From: an uncultured Clostridia bacterium
Lineage (GTDB): Bacteria; Bacillota; Clostridia; TANB77; CAG-508
Length of the DNA stretch: 19,815 nucleotides
Direction: 5' to 3'
Assembly: GCA_934167365.1 (NCBI GenBank)
Contig: CAKPKU010000022.1
Span: 1-19,815 of the forward strand
The number at the start of each line of letters is the position of its first letter. Within the stretch, counting starts at the first letter, position 1. This document shows, piece by piece, positions 1-7,936 of this stretch. The translations under genes were made by a program, and so were the position numbers. The notes under the pieces were generated by a model, which was not told the DNA's origin, did no database searches, and was given only the letters and a program-made list of their open reading frames with translations.

Positions 1-46
1 CTTTGGTTTATTTAGTCGTAAATTATTATATCAAAGGACTTTCTTT

Positions 47-70
47 TTGTATATTCCGAAACCATTTTAC
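47..70 (-). repeat. 24-base intergenic motif, copy 1
   Basis: Read on the minus strand this matches positions 14740-14763 of the plus strand at 23 of 24 bases; the shared core is TTTCGGAATATACAAA. It lies in non-coding DNA, pointing toward whatever lies left of position 1. It could be a promoter element or a regulator binding site; I do not recognise it. Confidence 0.6.
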
Positions 71-91
71 ACTATTTAATTTTTATATTAG

Positions 92-120
92 TTGACAAAA
101 ATATTTTAATTTGTTAATAT
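92..120 (+). promoter_or_regulatory. SigA-type promoter of the ABC exporter operon
   Basis: TTGACA at 92-97 is followed after 17 bases by TAATAT at 115-120, with TG at 112-113 giving an extended -10. Transcription would start near 127, leaving a leader of about 250 bases before the first exporter gene. Confidence 0.7.
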
Positions 121-178
121 AAACCAAGTACAATATTATATAATATTGTAAATAATTAAGAAAGAAGTGATTAACAAA

Positions 179-220
179 ATGATGTACAATAATTTTAAAA
201 GAGGAAAAATTAACAATTAA
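179..220 (+). CDS. Putative 13-residue leader peptide
   Basis: An open frame, MMYNNFKRGKINN then TAA, starts with two ATG codons about ten bases after AAAGAAGTGA (161-170), a fair ribosome binding site. It lies inside the transcribed leader of the ABC exporter operon, ahead of a perfect hairpin (234-253) and a terminator-like structure (301-335). In Bacillus subtilis the heterodimeric exporter bmrCD is controlled by translation of such a leader (bmrB), so a ribosome-sensing attenuator is plausible here. Short ORFs also occur by chance in AT-rich DNA, so this rests on position, ribosome binding site and context rather than similarity. Confidence 0.4.
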   Translation: MMYNNFKRGKINN

Positions 221-233
221 ATATTAAGGTTAT

Positions 234-253
234 AACAAATGTACCGATTTGTT
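234..253 (+). promoter_or_regulatory. Leader hairpin upstream of ABC exporter
   Basis: AACAAAT (234-240) and ATTTGTT (247-253) form a perfect 7-bp stem around the loop GTACCG. It starts 14 bases after the leader-peptide stop, where a stalled ribosome would affect folding. Its last base overlaps TCTaGCCT (253-260), which could alternatively pair with the 5' arm of the terminator, giving a possible antiterminator. That alternative pairing is inferred and imperfect. Confidence 0.4.
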
Positions 254-300
254 CTAGCCTACTTAAGCTAAGAATAAATGTGCATATTCATATATAGATA

Positions 301-335
301 AAGGAAAGCAGATTTTTTTTAGTCTGTCTTTTTTT
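301..335 (+). terminator. Weak intrinsic terminator in the leader (attenuator candidate)
   Basis: AAAGCAGA (305-312) pairs with TCTG and CTTT (323-331, one bulged base) around a T-rich loop, and seven T residues follow (329-335). It lies after the promoter and leader ORF and before the ribosome binding site of the first exporter gene, so it would limit read-through into the operon rather than end an upstream gene. The stem is short and AT-rich. Confidence 0.45.
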
Positions 336-378
336 GTGCTCTATTTATATATTATGTTATACAAGAAGGAGGGAAAAA

Positions 379-2124
379 ATGAAGAAAGAGCTGATTACTT
401 TAATAAAAAAGTATAAGTGGTTACTATTTATAGAAATTATATTTTTATTAATATCAGTATATTTAACAGCATATCCATCAAAAATAATAGGTCAAATAGT
501 TGATTTGCTATATAATATTGATCAAAATAAAAGCGAAATTATTAGATTAGTTATAGTATTAATGTGCTCTTGTTTAATATTTGTATTAACAAGAATTATA
601 TGGAAGTATGCAGATTTAAAATTTGATGTTAGTGTAACTAAAGATTTACAAGATAAATTGTTTACAAAATTAATGAAAACAAAAGTAAATGATTTAAACA
701 ATATAAAAAATGGAGAAATAATGTCTTATTTTGTCAGTGATACAAGAAAAATAGGAAGAATATTATCTGGATTTATAGGTATGGGTGTGAGAATACTAGC
801 ATACTTTTGCATAGTAATGGTAATGATGACAAAATCATCTAATTTCAAATTAACAATAATAGCTATAATTCCAATTGCTGTATCAATTATTATTGTGTTA
901 TTAATTCAAAATAGAGTTACAACAAGTTACAGAGCAGTTCAAAAAAGTTTTACAAGTTTATCTGAATATGTACAGGAAAGTACAGATAGCATTAGAACCA
1001 TGAAAGCTTTCGTAGGAGATGATAAGCAAATAGGGGAGTTTGAAAAAAAGAACAATGAATTAAGAGCAAATAGTTTAAAAGCCTCAAAAAATCAAAATAT
1101 ATTAGATATATGTATTAATACAGGCTTAGGATTTTCATATGCAATAGCTCTTTTAATAGGCTCAAATTTAGTAATATCTGGAGAAATATCAATAGGAGAT
1201 TTAATAGCATTTAATGGGTATTTAGCAGTATTAGAAATGCCAGTATTTTGGTTTCCATGGTTAATTAATAAATTTAAAAAATTTAAAATATCATATGAAA
1301 GATTAGATAAAATGTTTTCATTAACAGAAGAGGAAATAGAGGTTTTTGAAGATAAAAAATACAATAAATTGAATGGAGATATTGAAATAAAGAATTTAAC
1401 ATATAATTATCCAGGTTACATAGAGCGAGTTTTAGAAAATGTAAATATACATATAAAACAGGGAGAAACACTGGGAATTATTGGAGTTATAGGTAGTGGT
1501 AAAACTACAATTATGAATTTACTATTAAAATTATATGATGTTGAAAATGGAAAAATCTTTATAGATGGAACTGATATAAATAATATTCCAACTAAAAAAA
1601 TAAGAGAAAGCATTTGTTATATAACACAAGATAATTTCTTATTTTCGACTACACTAAAAGAAAATATAAATTTATTTAAAGATGATTATAGTAATGAAGA
1701 AATTGAAAGTAGTACAAAAAAAGCCATGATATATGATGATATATCTGAAATGAAAGATGGTTTAAATACTATAATTGGAGAAAAAGGAATAGATTTATCT
1801 GGTGGACAAAAACAAAGAGTGGTAATTTCAAGAGCATTTTTAAATAATAGTAATATAATAATTTTTGATGATACATTTTCAGCATTAGATAATAAAACAG
1901 AACAACACGTATTAAATAATATAAAAAAACTAACTAAAAATAAAACATGTATTATTGTATCTAATAGAATATCAGATATAAAAGATTGTGATAAAATTAT
2001 AGTTTTAGAGCAAGGCTGTATAGTTGAAAGTGGAAATCATTCAAATTTAATTGAAAAAAGAGGAAAGTATTTTGAATTCTTTCAAAATCAAGCACATAAA
2101 ACAGAGCAGACAATACTTGATTAA
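379..2124 (+). CDS. ABC exporter half-transporter, degenerate ATPase site
   Basis: A 581-residue half-transporter: an N-terminal membrane domain of about six helices (roughly residues 1-310) fused to an ATP-binding domain. Walker A is GVIGSGKT at 369-376 and the signature LSGGQ is intact at 473-477. The Walker B aspartate (D497) is followed by Asp498 instead of the catalytic glutamate, and the switch histidine is Asn529 (SNRIS). This is the classic non-catalytic partner of a heterodimeric exporter such as BmrC or TM287; its good signature serves the partner's ATP site. ATG 379 is chosen over ATG 334 because AGGAGGG lies just before it. The partner gene begins 32 bases after the stop. Such pairs export drugs, lipids or peptides; the substrate cannot be read from sequence. 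Confidence 0.9.
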   Translation: MKKELITLIKKYKWLLFIEIIFLLISVYLTAYPSKIIGQIVDLLYNIDQNKSEIIRLVIVLMCSCLIFVLTRIIWKYADLKFDVSVTKDLQDKLFTKLMKTKVNDLNNIKNGEIMSYFVSDTRKIGRILSGFIGMGVRILAYFCIVMVMMTKSSNFKLTIIAIIPIAVSIIIVLLIQNRVTTSYRAVQKSFTSLSEYVQESTDSIRTMKAFVGDDKQIGEFEKKNNELRANSLKASKNQNILDICINTGLGFSYAIALLIGSNLVISGEISIGDLIAFNGYLAVLEMPVFWFPWLINKFKKFKISYERLDKMFSLTEEEIEVFEDKKYNKLNGDIEIKNLTYNYPGYIERVLENVNIHIKQGETLGIIGVIGSGKTTIMNLLLKLYDVENGKIFIDGTDINNIPTKKIRESICYITQDNFLFSTTLKENINLFKDDYSNEEIESSTKKAMIYDDISEMKDGLNTIIGEKGIDLSGGQKQRVVISRAFLNNSNIIIFDDTFSALDNKTEQHVLNNIKKLTKNKTCIIVSNRISDIKDCDKIIVLEQGCIVESGNHSNLIEKRGKYFEFFQNQAHKTEQTILD

Positions 2125-2156
2125 TTTTATAAATAAGGAAAGGAGATGAAAGTATA

Positions 2157-3899
2157 ATGAAAAGTAAAACTTTACATAGATTTAAAGAGATGATAAAACC
2201 ATATACTAAAACAATTATATTAGTAACATTAATGGCCATTTTTATAGATATTTGTGAACTTGTAAAACCTTTTTTATTGCAACAAGTTATGGACAATTAT
2301 TTACCAGAAAAGTTATACACCTATAATAATATAAGTATTACCACAATAGCTGTAATATATATAGTTTTAGTAATTATGGGAAACTGGATAGATTTTATTA
2401 ATAGAAGTATAACAAATAAAATGGGAGAAAATGTTGTATATAGTTTAAGATCAAAGTTATATACATATATTGAAAAGGCAAAAGTAGGATTTCATGATAA
2501 AACACCATCAGGAAAATTATTTGTAAGAGTTACAAGTGACACAGAAGATGTATATACATTATTTAATGAAGTAGTTACAACATTTCCAAAAGATATAGTA
2601 ATAATAATTGGTTTAGTTATAATGATGATATATATAAGTGCTAAATTATCATTAATTAATGTACTTATTGTTCCATTATTATTATGTACAAGTATTTTTA
2701 TAACTATAATAATGAAAAAAATATTTGCAAAAACAAAAGAAGCAAGAACTGTGTTAAACACTTTTTTGGCAGAATCAATTTATGGTATTAAACTAATAAA
2801 AATATTTAATAGACAAAAAGAAAAGCAAAAAGAGTGTAATAAAAATACTAAGTTGCATAGAGATTCAGCTAAACCGTTAGGTTTTTGGTTTGGATTATTA
2901 CCTGCAATAATAGAGCTAATTAAAAATTTAGGTATTTCACTTATTTTTATAGTATGTGCTAATAAATGGTTAGGTATTGAATTAGATGTTGGTATTATAT
3001 ATTTATTTGTTACATATTTAAGAAAAATATTTGACCCAATTAGCAGAATTATTGAAAATATGGAAATTGTACAAGATGCAATGAGCTCTGTTGATAAAAT
3101 ATATGAAATAATAGAGCATGATGAATTTTTAGAAGATGAAAAAAGTGGAATAGAGCTAAAAGATGTTAAGGGAAGAATAGAATTTAAAAATGTATGGTTT
3201 GCATATGAAGATGAAAAATGGATATTAAAAGATGTTAGTTTTATAATTGAACCAGGACAAAGTGCAGCATTAGTTGGAAAGACAGGATCTGGAAAAACAA
3301 CAATTACAAATTTAATTAATAGATTTTACACAATTCAAAAGGGAGAAATTTTATTAGATGGAATAAATATAAATGATATAAATATAAAATCATTAAGAAG
3401 AAATATTGGAACGATTTTACAAGATCCATTTATATTTGCTAAATCAATTCGTGAAAATATTAAATTATATTCTGATATATCAGATGAAAAAATAGAAGAA
3501 GCGGTAAAATTAGCATCAGCTACAGATTTTATTAATTCACTAAATAATGGACTAGATGAAATTGCATCAGAAAGAGGAAGTTCATATTCAGCAGGACAAA
3601 AACAATTAATTGCTTTTGCAAGAATATTTGCATTAGATCCATCAATATTTATATTAGATGAAGCAACTGCAAATATAGATACAACAACAGAAGAGCTAAT
3701 TCAAAAATCTGTTGATAAAATATCATCACAAAAAACATCAATATTTATAGCACACAGGCTATCAACAATAGTAAATGTTGATAAAATAATAGTATTAGAT
3801 CATGGTCAAATAATAGAGCAAGGAAACCATGAACAATTAGTAAATAATAATGGATATTATGCAGAGCTATATAATGCATATTACAATAGTTTAAAATAA
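2157..3899 (+). CDS. ABC exporter half-transporter, catalytic partner
   Basis: A 580-residue half-transporter with an N-terminal six-helix membrane domain and a C-terminal ATPase. Walker A GKTGSGKT is at 374-381, Walker B ends in Asp501-Glu502, and the switch histidine is His533 (AHRLST), so the hydrolysis residues are intact. The signature is altered to YSAGQ (477-481) instead of LSGGQ. This mirrors the neighbour: the intact ATP site would combine this protein's Walker motifs with the neighbour's LSGGQ, and the degenerate site the opposite halves. The two therefore almost certainly work as one heterodimer in the cytoplasmic membrane. AAAGGAG precedes the ATG, and the gene shares the upstream operon's promoter and leader. 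Confidence 0.9.
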   Translation: MKSKTLHRFKEMIKPYTKTIILVTLMAIFIDICELVKPFLLQQVMDNYLPEKLYTYNNISITTIAVIYIVLVIMGNWIDFINRSITNKMGENVVYSLRSKLYTYIEKAKVGFHDKTPSGKLFVRVTSDTEDVYTLFNEVVTTFPKDIVIIIGLVIMMIYISAKLSLINVLIVPLLLCTSIFITIIMKKIFAKTKEARTVLNTFLAESIYGIKLIKIFNRQKEKQKECNKNTKLHRDSAKPLGFWFGLLPAIIELIKNLGISLIFIVCANKWLGIELDVGIIYLFVTYLRKIFDPISRIIENMEIVQDAMSSVDKIYEIIEHDEFLEDEKSGIELKDVKGRIEFKNVWFAYEDEKWILKDVSFIIEPGQSAALVGKTGSGKTTITNLINRFYTIQKGEILLDGININDINIKSLRRNIGTILQDPFIFAKSIRENIKLYSDISDEKIEEAVKLASATDFINSLNNGLDEIASERGSSYSAGQKQLIAFARIFALDPSIFILDEATANIDTTTEELIQKSVDKISSQKTSIFIAHRLSTIVNVDKIIVLDHGQIIEQGNHEQLVNNNGYYAELYNAYYNSLK

Positions 3900-3939
3900 C
3901 TACTGTTTTATATTTCTAATAATATTTTTTAGATAAATG

Positions 3940-3968
3940 TTGAAATATTCAGCATTAACATATATAAT
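3940..3968 (+). promoter_or_regulatory. SigA-type promoter of the ftsZ-like gene
   Basis: TTGAAA at 3940-3945, a 17-base spacer and a perfect TATAAT at 3963-3968 lie 40 bases before the FtsZ start. No terminator is visible after the ABC genes, so read-through from them is also possible. Confidence 0.75.
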
Positions 3969-4007
3969 AAAGGTGTCAAAGATATTTGAGAGGAGAAATA
4001 CATAAAT

Positions 4008-4967
4008 ATGGTTAGCGAATTTAATACCAAGGAAACTATCGTAAAAATTAAAGTATTAGGAGCTGGTGGAGGCGGAAGTAACGCTGTAAATCGAATGATT
4101 GAAGATGAAGTTGAACATGTAGATTTTATAATAGTTGATACTAATGCATTATCAGCCCAAAAGTCTAAAGCAAAAAACATTATACAAATAGGTGAAAATG
4201 AAGCTAAAGGTATTGGGGCAGGAGCTAACCCGGAAGTTGGAGAAAAATCTGCAAGAGAAAATGCAGAAGAAATAGAATCAAAAATAATTAATACAGATCT
4301 ATTATTTTTAACAGCTGGAATGGGTGGTGGAACTGGTACTGGAGCACTTCCTGTTATTGCAGAAATGGCAAAAAATATGAATATATTAACAATTGGAATA
4401 GTTACAAAACCTTTTAAATTTGAAGGAAGAGCAAGACTATTAAAAGCAGAAGAAGGAATTCGCAAATTAAGAGAAAATGTTAATGCTTTAATAGTTATTG
4501 AAAATGACAAATTATTAAAAATGAGTGAAAGTAATATAACAATAATAGATGCATTTAGGCAAGCTGATAATACCTTAAAACAAGGAATTGTTGGAATTAC
4601 TAATTTATTAAATACTGTTGGAGAAATTAATATAGATTTTGCAGATATAGCAACAATTATTGGCATAAAGGGCTTGGCGTATATGGGAATTGGAAGTGCA
4701 TCAGGAGAAGATGCATTAGAAGTAGCCACTCATAAAGCAATAGATAATCCATTAACTTCTGTTAATATTAATGGAGCAAAAGGAATAATATTTAATATTC
4801 AAGGAAGTAAGGATTTATCATTAAATGAAATAAATAATAGTGTTGCTATAATTAATGAAATAGTAGATACAGATGCTAATATTATTTTTGGAACAGTTAT
4901 AAATGAAGAGCTAGGAGATGAAGTAATAGTAACTGTAATTGCAACAGGTGTTCACGAAAATAATTAA
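4008..4967 (+). CDS. ftsZ: FtsZ-family GTPase lacking the C-terminal tail
   Basis: A 319-residue tubulin-like GTPase. The nucleotide-binding loop GAGGGGSNAVNRMI (18-31), the tubulin signature GGGTGTG (106-112), KPFKFEGRAR (134-143) and the T7 catalytic loop NIDFAD (208-213, both aspartates kept) are present, so GTP binding and polymer-dependent hydrolysis are expected. It ends at IATGVHENN, where ordinary FtsZ continues with a disordered linker and a conserved C-terminal peptide binding FtsA, SepF or ZapA; usual length is about 350-400. Several normally fixed positions differ, such as AKGIGAG for TRGLGAG, VGEIN for PGLIN and NIQG for NITG. It may be a second paralogue rather than the main division FtsZ. 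AGGAG at 3991-3995 is 12 bases before the ATG. The next gene follows after 25 bases. Confidence 0.88.
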   Translation: MVSEFNTKETIVKIKVLGAGGGGSNAVNRMIEDEVEHVDFIIVDTNALSAQKSKAKNIIQIGENEAKGIGAGANPEVGEKSARENAEEIESKIINTDLLFLTAGMGGGTGTGALPVIAEMAKNMNILTIGIVTKPFKFEGRARLLKAEEGIRKLRENVNALIVIENDKLLKMSESNITIIDAFRQADNTLKQGIVGITNLLNTVGEINIDFADIATIIGIKGLAYMGIGSASGEDALEVATHKAIDNPLTSVNINGAKGIIFNIQGSKDLSLNEINNSVAIINEIVDTDANIIFGTVINEELGDEVIVTVIATGVHENN

Positions 4968-4992
4968 TATAGAACCTTTTTGGAGGGAAAAA

Positions 4993-6117
4993 GTGCGTAA
5001 AAATAAATCTAAAGTTTGGATGATTGTTAAAATAATTATTATAATCTCAATAATAGCATTTACATATGGATGTTATAAAGTAGATTTCTTAAAAAATAAT
5101 AAATATGTAATATATGCTAAATATAAATTAGGAAATGCAATTGAAACTGTAACAGGTTTAACAGGAAAAGATTTTGCATCATTTGTAGAGCATTATGAAC
5201 CAGATGAAGAAGATAATACCGTATATGAAATTACGGACACACAAAATAGATATTATTATAATCAATTAGATGATACATCAAAAATAATCTATGCTGAAAT
5301 ATTGAAAAATATAGAAAAAATTAAAAATGGTGAAGACAATATAAGAATTTCTTCAAAATTATCTGAATTAGCTAGCTCTGATGATATGGCGACAGATTTA
5401 ATGAATTCATTTCAGAATGCATGGGATGCATTTAGAAATGATAATGTAGATATATTTTATATTGATGGAACAAAAATGTGTTTACTTACAAAAACTATAA
5501 CAAGAGGTAGAAAAGTTACATATGAGTTTTATATAAGTAAAGGAAATAATAAAAATTATTTAATAGATGGTTTTAACTCAGCAGAAGAAGTAGATAAAGC
5601 AATAAAAATAGTTGAAACAGAAGAAAATAAAATTATAAACAGTATTACAGAAAAAAATGATTATTATAAAATTGTAAAAGCACATAATTGGATTGTAGAT
5701 AATGTAGAATATAATTTAGAAGAATCAGCAAATAATTCAAATATATATGGAGCTTTGTATGATAAAACAGTAGTATGTGAAGGATATGCTAGATTGTTTA
5801 AATCATTGATGGATAAATTTGAAATACCATGTGTTCTTGTATCAGGAGTAGGCATAGATACAGATACAGGACATCAAGAAAATCATGCATGGAACTATGT
5901 ATATTTAAAAGGAAATTGGTATGCAGTAGATGTTACATGGGATGATCCAGTAATAATAGGTTCAGGTGAAGTCAGTTCAAAAAATAAATATAAATATTTG
6001 CTTAAAGGCTCAGATGAGTTCTTTAAATCACATATTGAAAAAAATAAACTCGTAGATAATGGAATGGACTTTGAATATCCAGTTATATCTACAATTGATT
6101 ATATAAAAAATGAATAA
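4993..6117 (+). CDS. Membrane-anchored transglutaminase-like protein
   Basis: A 374-residue protein starting at GTG 4993, chosen because GGAGGG (4982-4987) sits at correct spacing; an ATG 54 bases earlier lies inside the ftsZ-like gene without a ribosome binding site. One hydrophobic segment at about 9-26 would anchor it with the rest outside. Residues about 220-320 resemble the transglutaminase-like (papain-fold) core, with the triad Cys262 (VVCEGYARLFKSL), His298 (ENHAWNYV) and Asp313 (AVDVTWDDP). Bacterial members act as proteases, peptide cross-linkers or inactive binders; the reaction is unknown here. Residues 70-215 show no domain I recognise. The 25-base gap to the ftsZ-like gene implies co-transcription and perhaps a role in envelope growth or division. 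Confidence 0.8.
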   Translation: MRKNKSKVWMIVKIIIIISIIAFTYGCYKVDFLKNNKYVIYAKYKLGNAIETVTGLTGKDFASFVEHYEPDEEDNTVYEITDTQNRYYYNQLDDTSKIIYAEILKNIEKIKNGEDNIRISSKLSELASSDDMATDLMNSFQNAWDAFRNDNVDIFYIDGTKMCLLTKTITRGRKVTYEFYISKGNNKNYLIDGFNSAEEVDKAIKIVETEENKIINSITEKNDYYKIVKAHNWIVDNVEYNLEESANNSNIYGALYDKTVVCEGYARLFKSLMDKFEIPCVLVSGVGIDTDTGHQENHAWNYVYLKGNWYAVDVTWDDPVIIGSGEVSSKNKYKYLLKGSDEFFKSHIEKNKLVDNGMDFEYPVISTIDYIKNE

Positions 6118-6170
6118 AGAAAAAAATTGTATGAAATTTTAAGTTTCAGGGCTTAAAGTAAAAATATAAA

Positions 6171-6210
6171 AAAATCATTGAAATTACGTTTGTAAGTTCA
6201 ATGATTTTTT
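6171..6210. terminator. Bidirectional terminator between convergent genes
   Basis: AAAATCATTGAA (6171-6182) pairs with TTCAATGATTTT (6197-6208), with an inner TTAC/GTAA stem and T-runs on both strands. It closes the transglutaminase-like gene on the plus strand and murC on the minus strand. Confidence 0.85.
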
Positions 6211-6230
6211 TTGTAAGAAAATTTATCTAA

Positions 6231-7634
6231 TTAATATTGATCTTCATCATGGTCAATAATCATAGGACCAATATTTGTAACTGTTCCTGCACCAAGTGTT
6301 AAAACAATATCATTATTTATAGCATGAGCTCTTATAAAATTGGCAATTTCTTGGAAGTCTGACATATATATAGCTCTTTTGCCATTTCTTTTATTTATTT
6401 CATCAACTAAATCACGAGAGCTAATGTTATATGTATTTTGCTCTCTAGCAGCATATATATCTGTAATAATAATGTTGTCAAAATCAGATAATGCATCAGC
6501 AAATTCTTTTAGCAATGCTTGTGTTCTGCTATATGTATGAGGTTGAAATATTACCCAAGCTTTATTGTGTTTCTTTTGTTTAGTAGCATTAGCAACTGCT
6601 AAAATTTCTGTTGGATGATGAGCATAATCATCGTAAACATTTACTGTTTTATGAAGAGTTCCAACAAATTCATAACGTCTATGAGCTCCAGTAAATTTCT
6701 TTAATGCATCAGCCATTACAGATCTATCTAAACCATAAGAATGGCATAATGCAATACATGATAATGCATTTAAAACATTGTGCTTTCCAGGAACTGATAG
6801 TGAAATTGTTTTATAAAAGCTGTTATTATGATAAACATCAAATGTTGGAAAACCGTTTGAGTTATATGTTATATTTCTAGCTATAAAATTAGCTTTTATA
6901 TTTTCTAAACTATATGTAACAACTTTTGCATTAGTACATTTTGAAAGTGTAGCACAATTAGGGTCATCAGCATTTACAACTAATAAACCATCATTAGGTA
7001 ATAAAGCTACGTATTTTTCAAAAGAATGTATTATATTTTCTAAATTATGGAAGTAATCTAAATGGTCATTATCAATATTTAAAATTACTTCTGCTTTAGG
7101 ATAAAAACTCAAGAAACTTTCTACATATTCGCAAGCTTCTAATATAAAATATTCACTATTTCCAATTCTAGAATTACCATTTAATTGTTTTAAAATTGCT
7201 CCAACCTGAACAGAAGGGTCTAAACCAGCTTCTAAAAAGCATAAAGAAATCATAGATGTAGTAGTTGTTTTTCCATGAGTACCAGATACACATATAGTAT
7301 TTTCAAAAGCTTTAGTTATTTCACCTAAAAAGTCAGCTCTTTCAACAATTGGAATATTAAGCTCTTGAGCTCTAACAAGCTCTGGGTCATTTTCCTTAAT
7401 TGCAGCTGAATATACAACTAAGTTAGATTTTGCAAGATTATCAAAATCATATCCAATTGTTACAGGGATATTTTTTGATATTAATTTATCAGTTAATTCA
7501 GAAGAGTTATCATCAGATCCAGTTACATGGAAGCCCCAATGTTTTAACATTTCAGCTATACCGCTCATACTAGTTCCGCCAATACCTCTCATATGTATAT
7601 TTCTAAAAAGTCTTAATTGATTTAAGTTTGCCAA
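6231..7634 (-). CDS. murC: UDP-N-acetylmuramate--L-alanine ligase MurC
   Basis: This cytoplasmic enzyme adds L-alanine to UDP-MurNAc, using ATP, as the first step of the peptidoglycan stem peptide. The N-terminal UDP-binding motif HMRGIGGTSMSGIAEML, the Mur ligase ATP loop CVSGTHGKTTTTSM (about residues 115-128), NIDNDHLDYF, AHHPTEI and QPHTYSRT are all visible, and the length (467) is normal. The start is uncertain: GTG at 7643 is only one base from AGGAG, so I prefer TTG at 7634, about ten bases away. It is a single-gene unit with its own promoter and a terminator shared with the opposite gene; ftsZ-like and murC are adjacent but convergent. Confidence 0.95.
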   Translation of the reverse strand: MANLNQLRLFRNIHMRGIGGTSMSGIAEMLKHWGFHVTGSDDNSSELTDKLISKNIPVTIGYDFDNLAKSNLVVYSAAIKENDPELVRAQELNIPIVERADFLGEITKAFENTICVSGTHGKTTTTSMISLCFLEAGLDPSVQVGAILKQLNGNSRIGNSEYFILEACEYVESFLSFYPKAEVILNIDNDHLDYFHNLENIIHSFEKYVALLPNDGLLVVNADDPNCATLSKCTNAKVVTYSLENIKANFIARNITYNSNGFPTFDVYHNNSFYKTISLSVPGKHNVLNALSCIALCHSYGLDRSVMADALKKFTGAHRRYEFVGTLHKTVNVYDDYAHHPTEILAVANATKQKKHNKAWVIFQPHTYSRTQALLKEFADALSDFDNIIITDIYAAREQNTYNISSRDLVDEINKRNGKRAIYMSDFQEIANFIRAHAINNDIVLTLGAGTVTNIGPMIIDHDEDQY

Positions 7635-7685
7635 TGTCCGCACACTCCTTTTTATATTGGTTTTATTAAAAAATTCGATAAGTTT

Positions 7686-7714
7686 ATTATATATAATTTA
7701 TGACAATTTTTCAA
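7686..7714 (-). promoter_or_regulatory. SigA-type promoter of murC
   Basis: On the minus strand TTGAAA (7714-7709), a 17-base spacer and a perfect TATAAT (7691-7686) lie about 50 bases upstream of the murC start. Confidence 0.7.
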
Positions 7715-7847
7715 TATAAATACAACAATATTTTAAAAATTGTTATATTTAAAGGATATTATTTCAAATTAAAATTATATGAATATTTTTATTTTTTTAG
7801 ATAATAATAATTATGAAATTATAATTATCAAAAATATGTAAAAAAAA

Positions 7848-7876
7848 GAAGGAAAAAAAATATTTTTGGAGAATAA
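7848..7876 (+). promoter_or_regulatory. SigH-type promoter of spoVG
   Basis: GAAGGAAAA (7848-7856) and GGAGAATAA (7868-7876), 11 bases apart, match the published Bacillus SigH consensus RnAGGAwWW / RnnGAATww at every defined position. spoVG is the model SigH-dependent gene of B. subtilis, so both sequence and location agree. Confidence 0.75.
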
Positions 7877-7881
7877 TATAA

Positions 7882-7903
7882 ATGTACATAGTAATATGTA
7901 CAT
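7882..7903 (+). repeat. Paired ATGTACAT palindromes in the spoVG leader
   Basis: Two perfect copies of the self-complementary octamer ATGTACAT (7882-7889 and 7896-7903) are separated by six bases, just after the SigH -10. As RNA they would fold into an 8-bp hairpin; as DNA they could be a double operator. They fall at or just after the expected transcription start. Confidence 0.65.
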
Positions 7904-7936
7904 AAAATATATTAAACATTGGAAGGCGGTGCTCAA

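Noticed and set aside
3929..4729. A 266-residue open frame on the minus strand opposite the ftsZ-like gene
   Set aside because: It is hydrophobic low-complexity sequence created by the complementary strand of a conserved FtsZ core, with no ribosome binding site.
4939..4992. An 18-residue N-terminal extension of the transglutaminase-like protein
   Set aside because: It overlaps the ftsZ-like gene and has no ribosome binding site, whereas GTG 4993 has GGAGGG at good spacing.
4968..4992. A frameshift that would restore an FtsZ C-terminal tail
   Set aside because: Only 25 bases lie before the next gene and no frame encodes a tail-like peptide, so the short end appears genuine.
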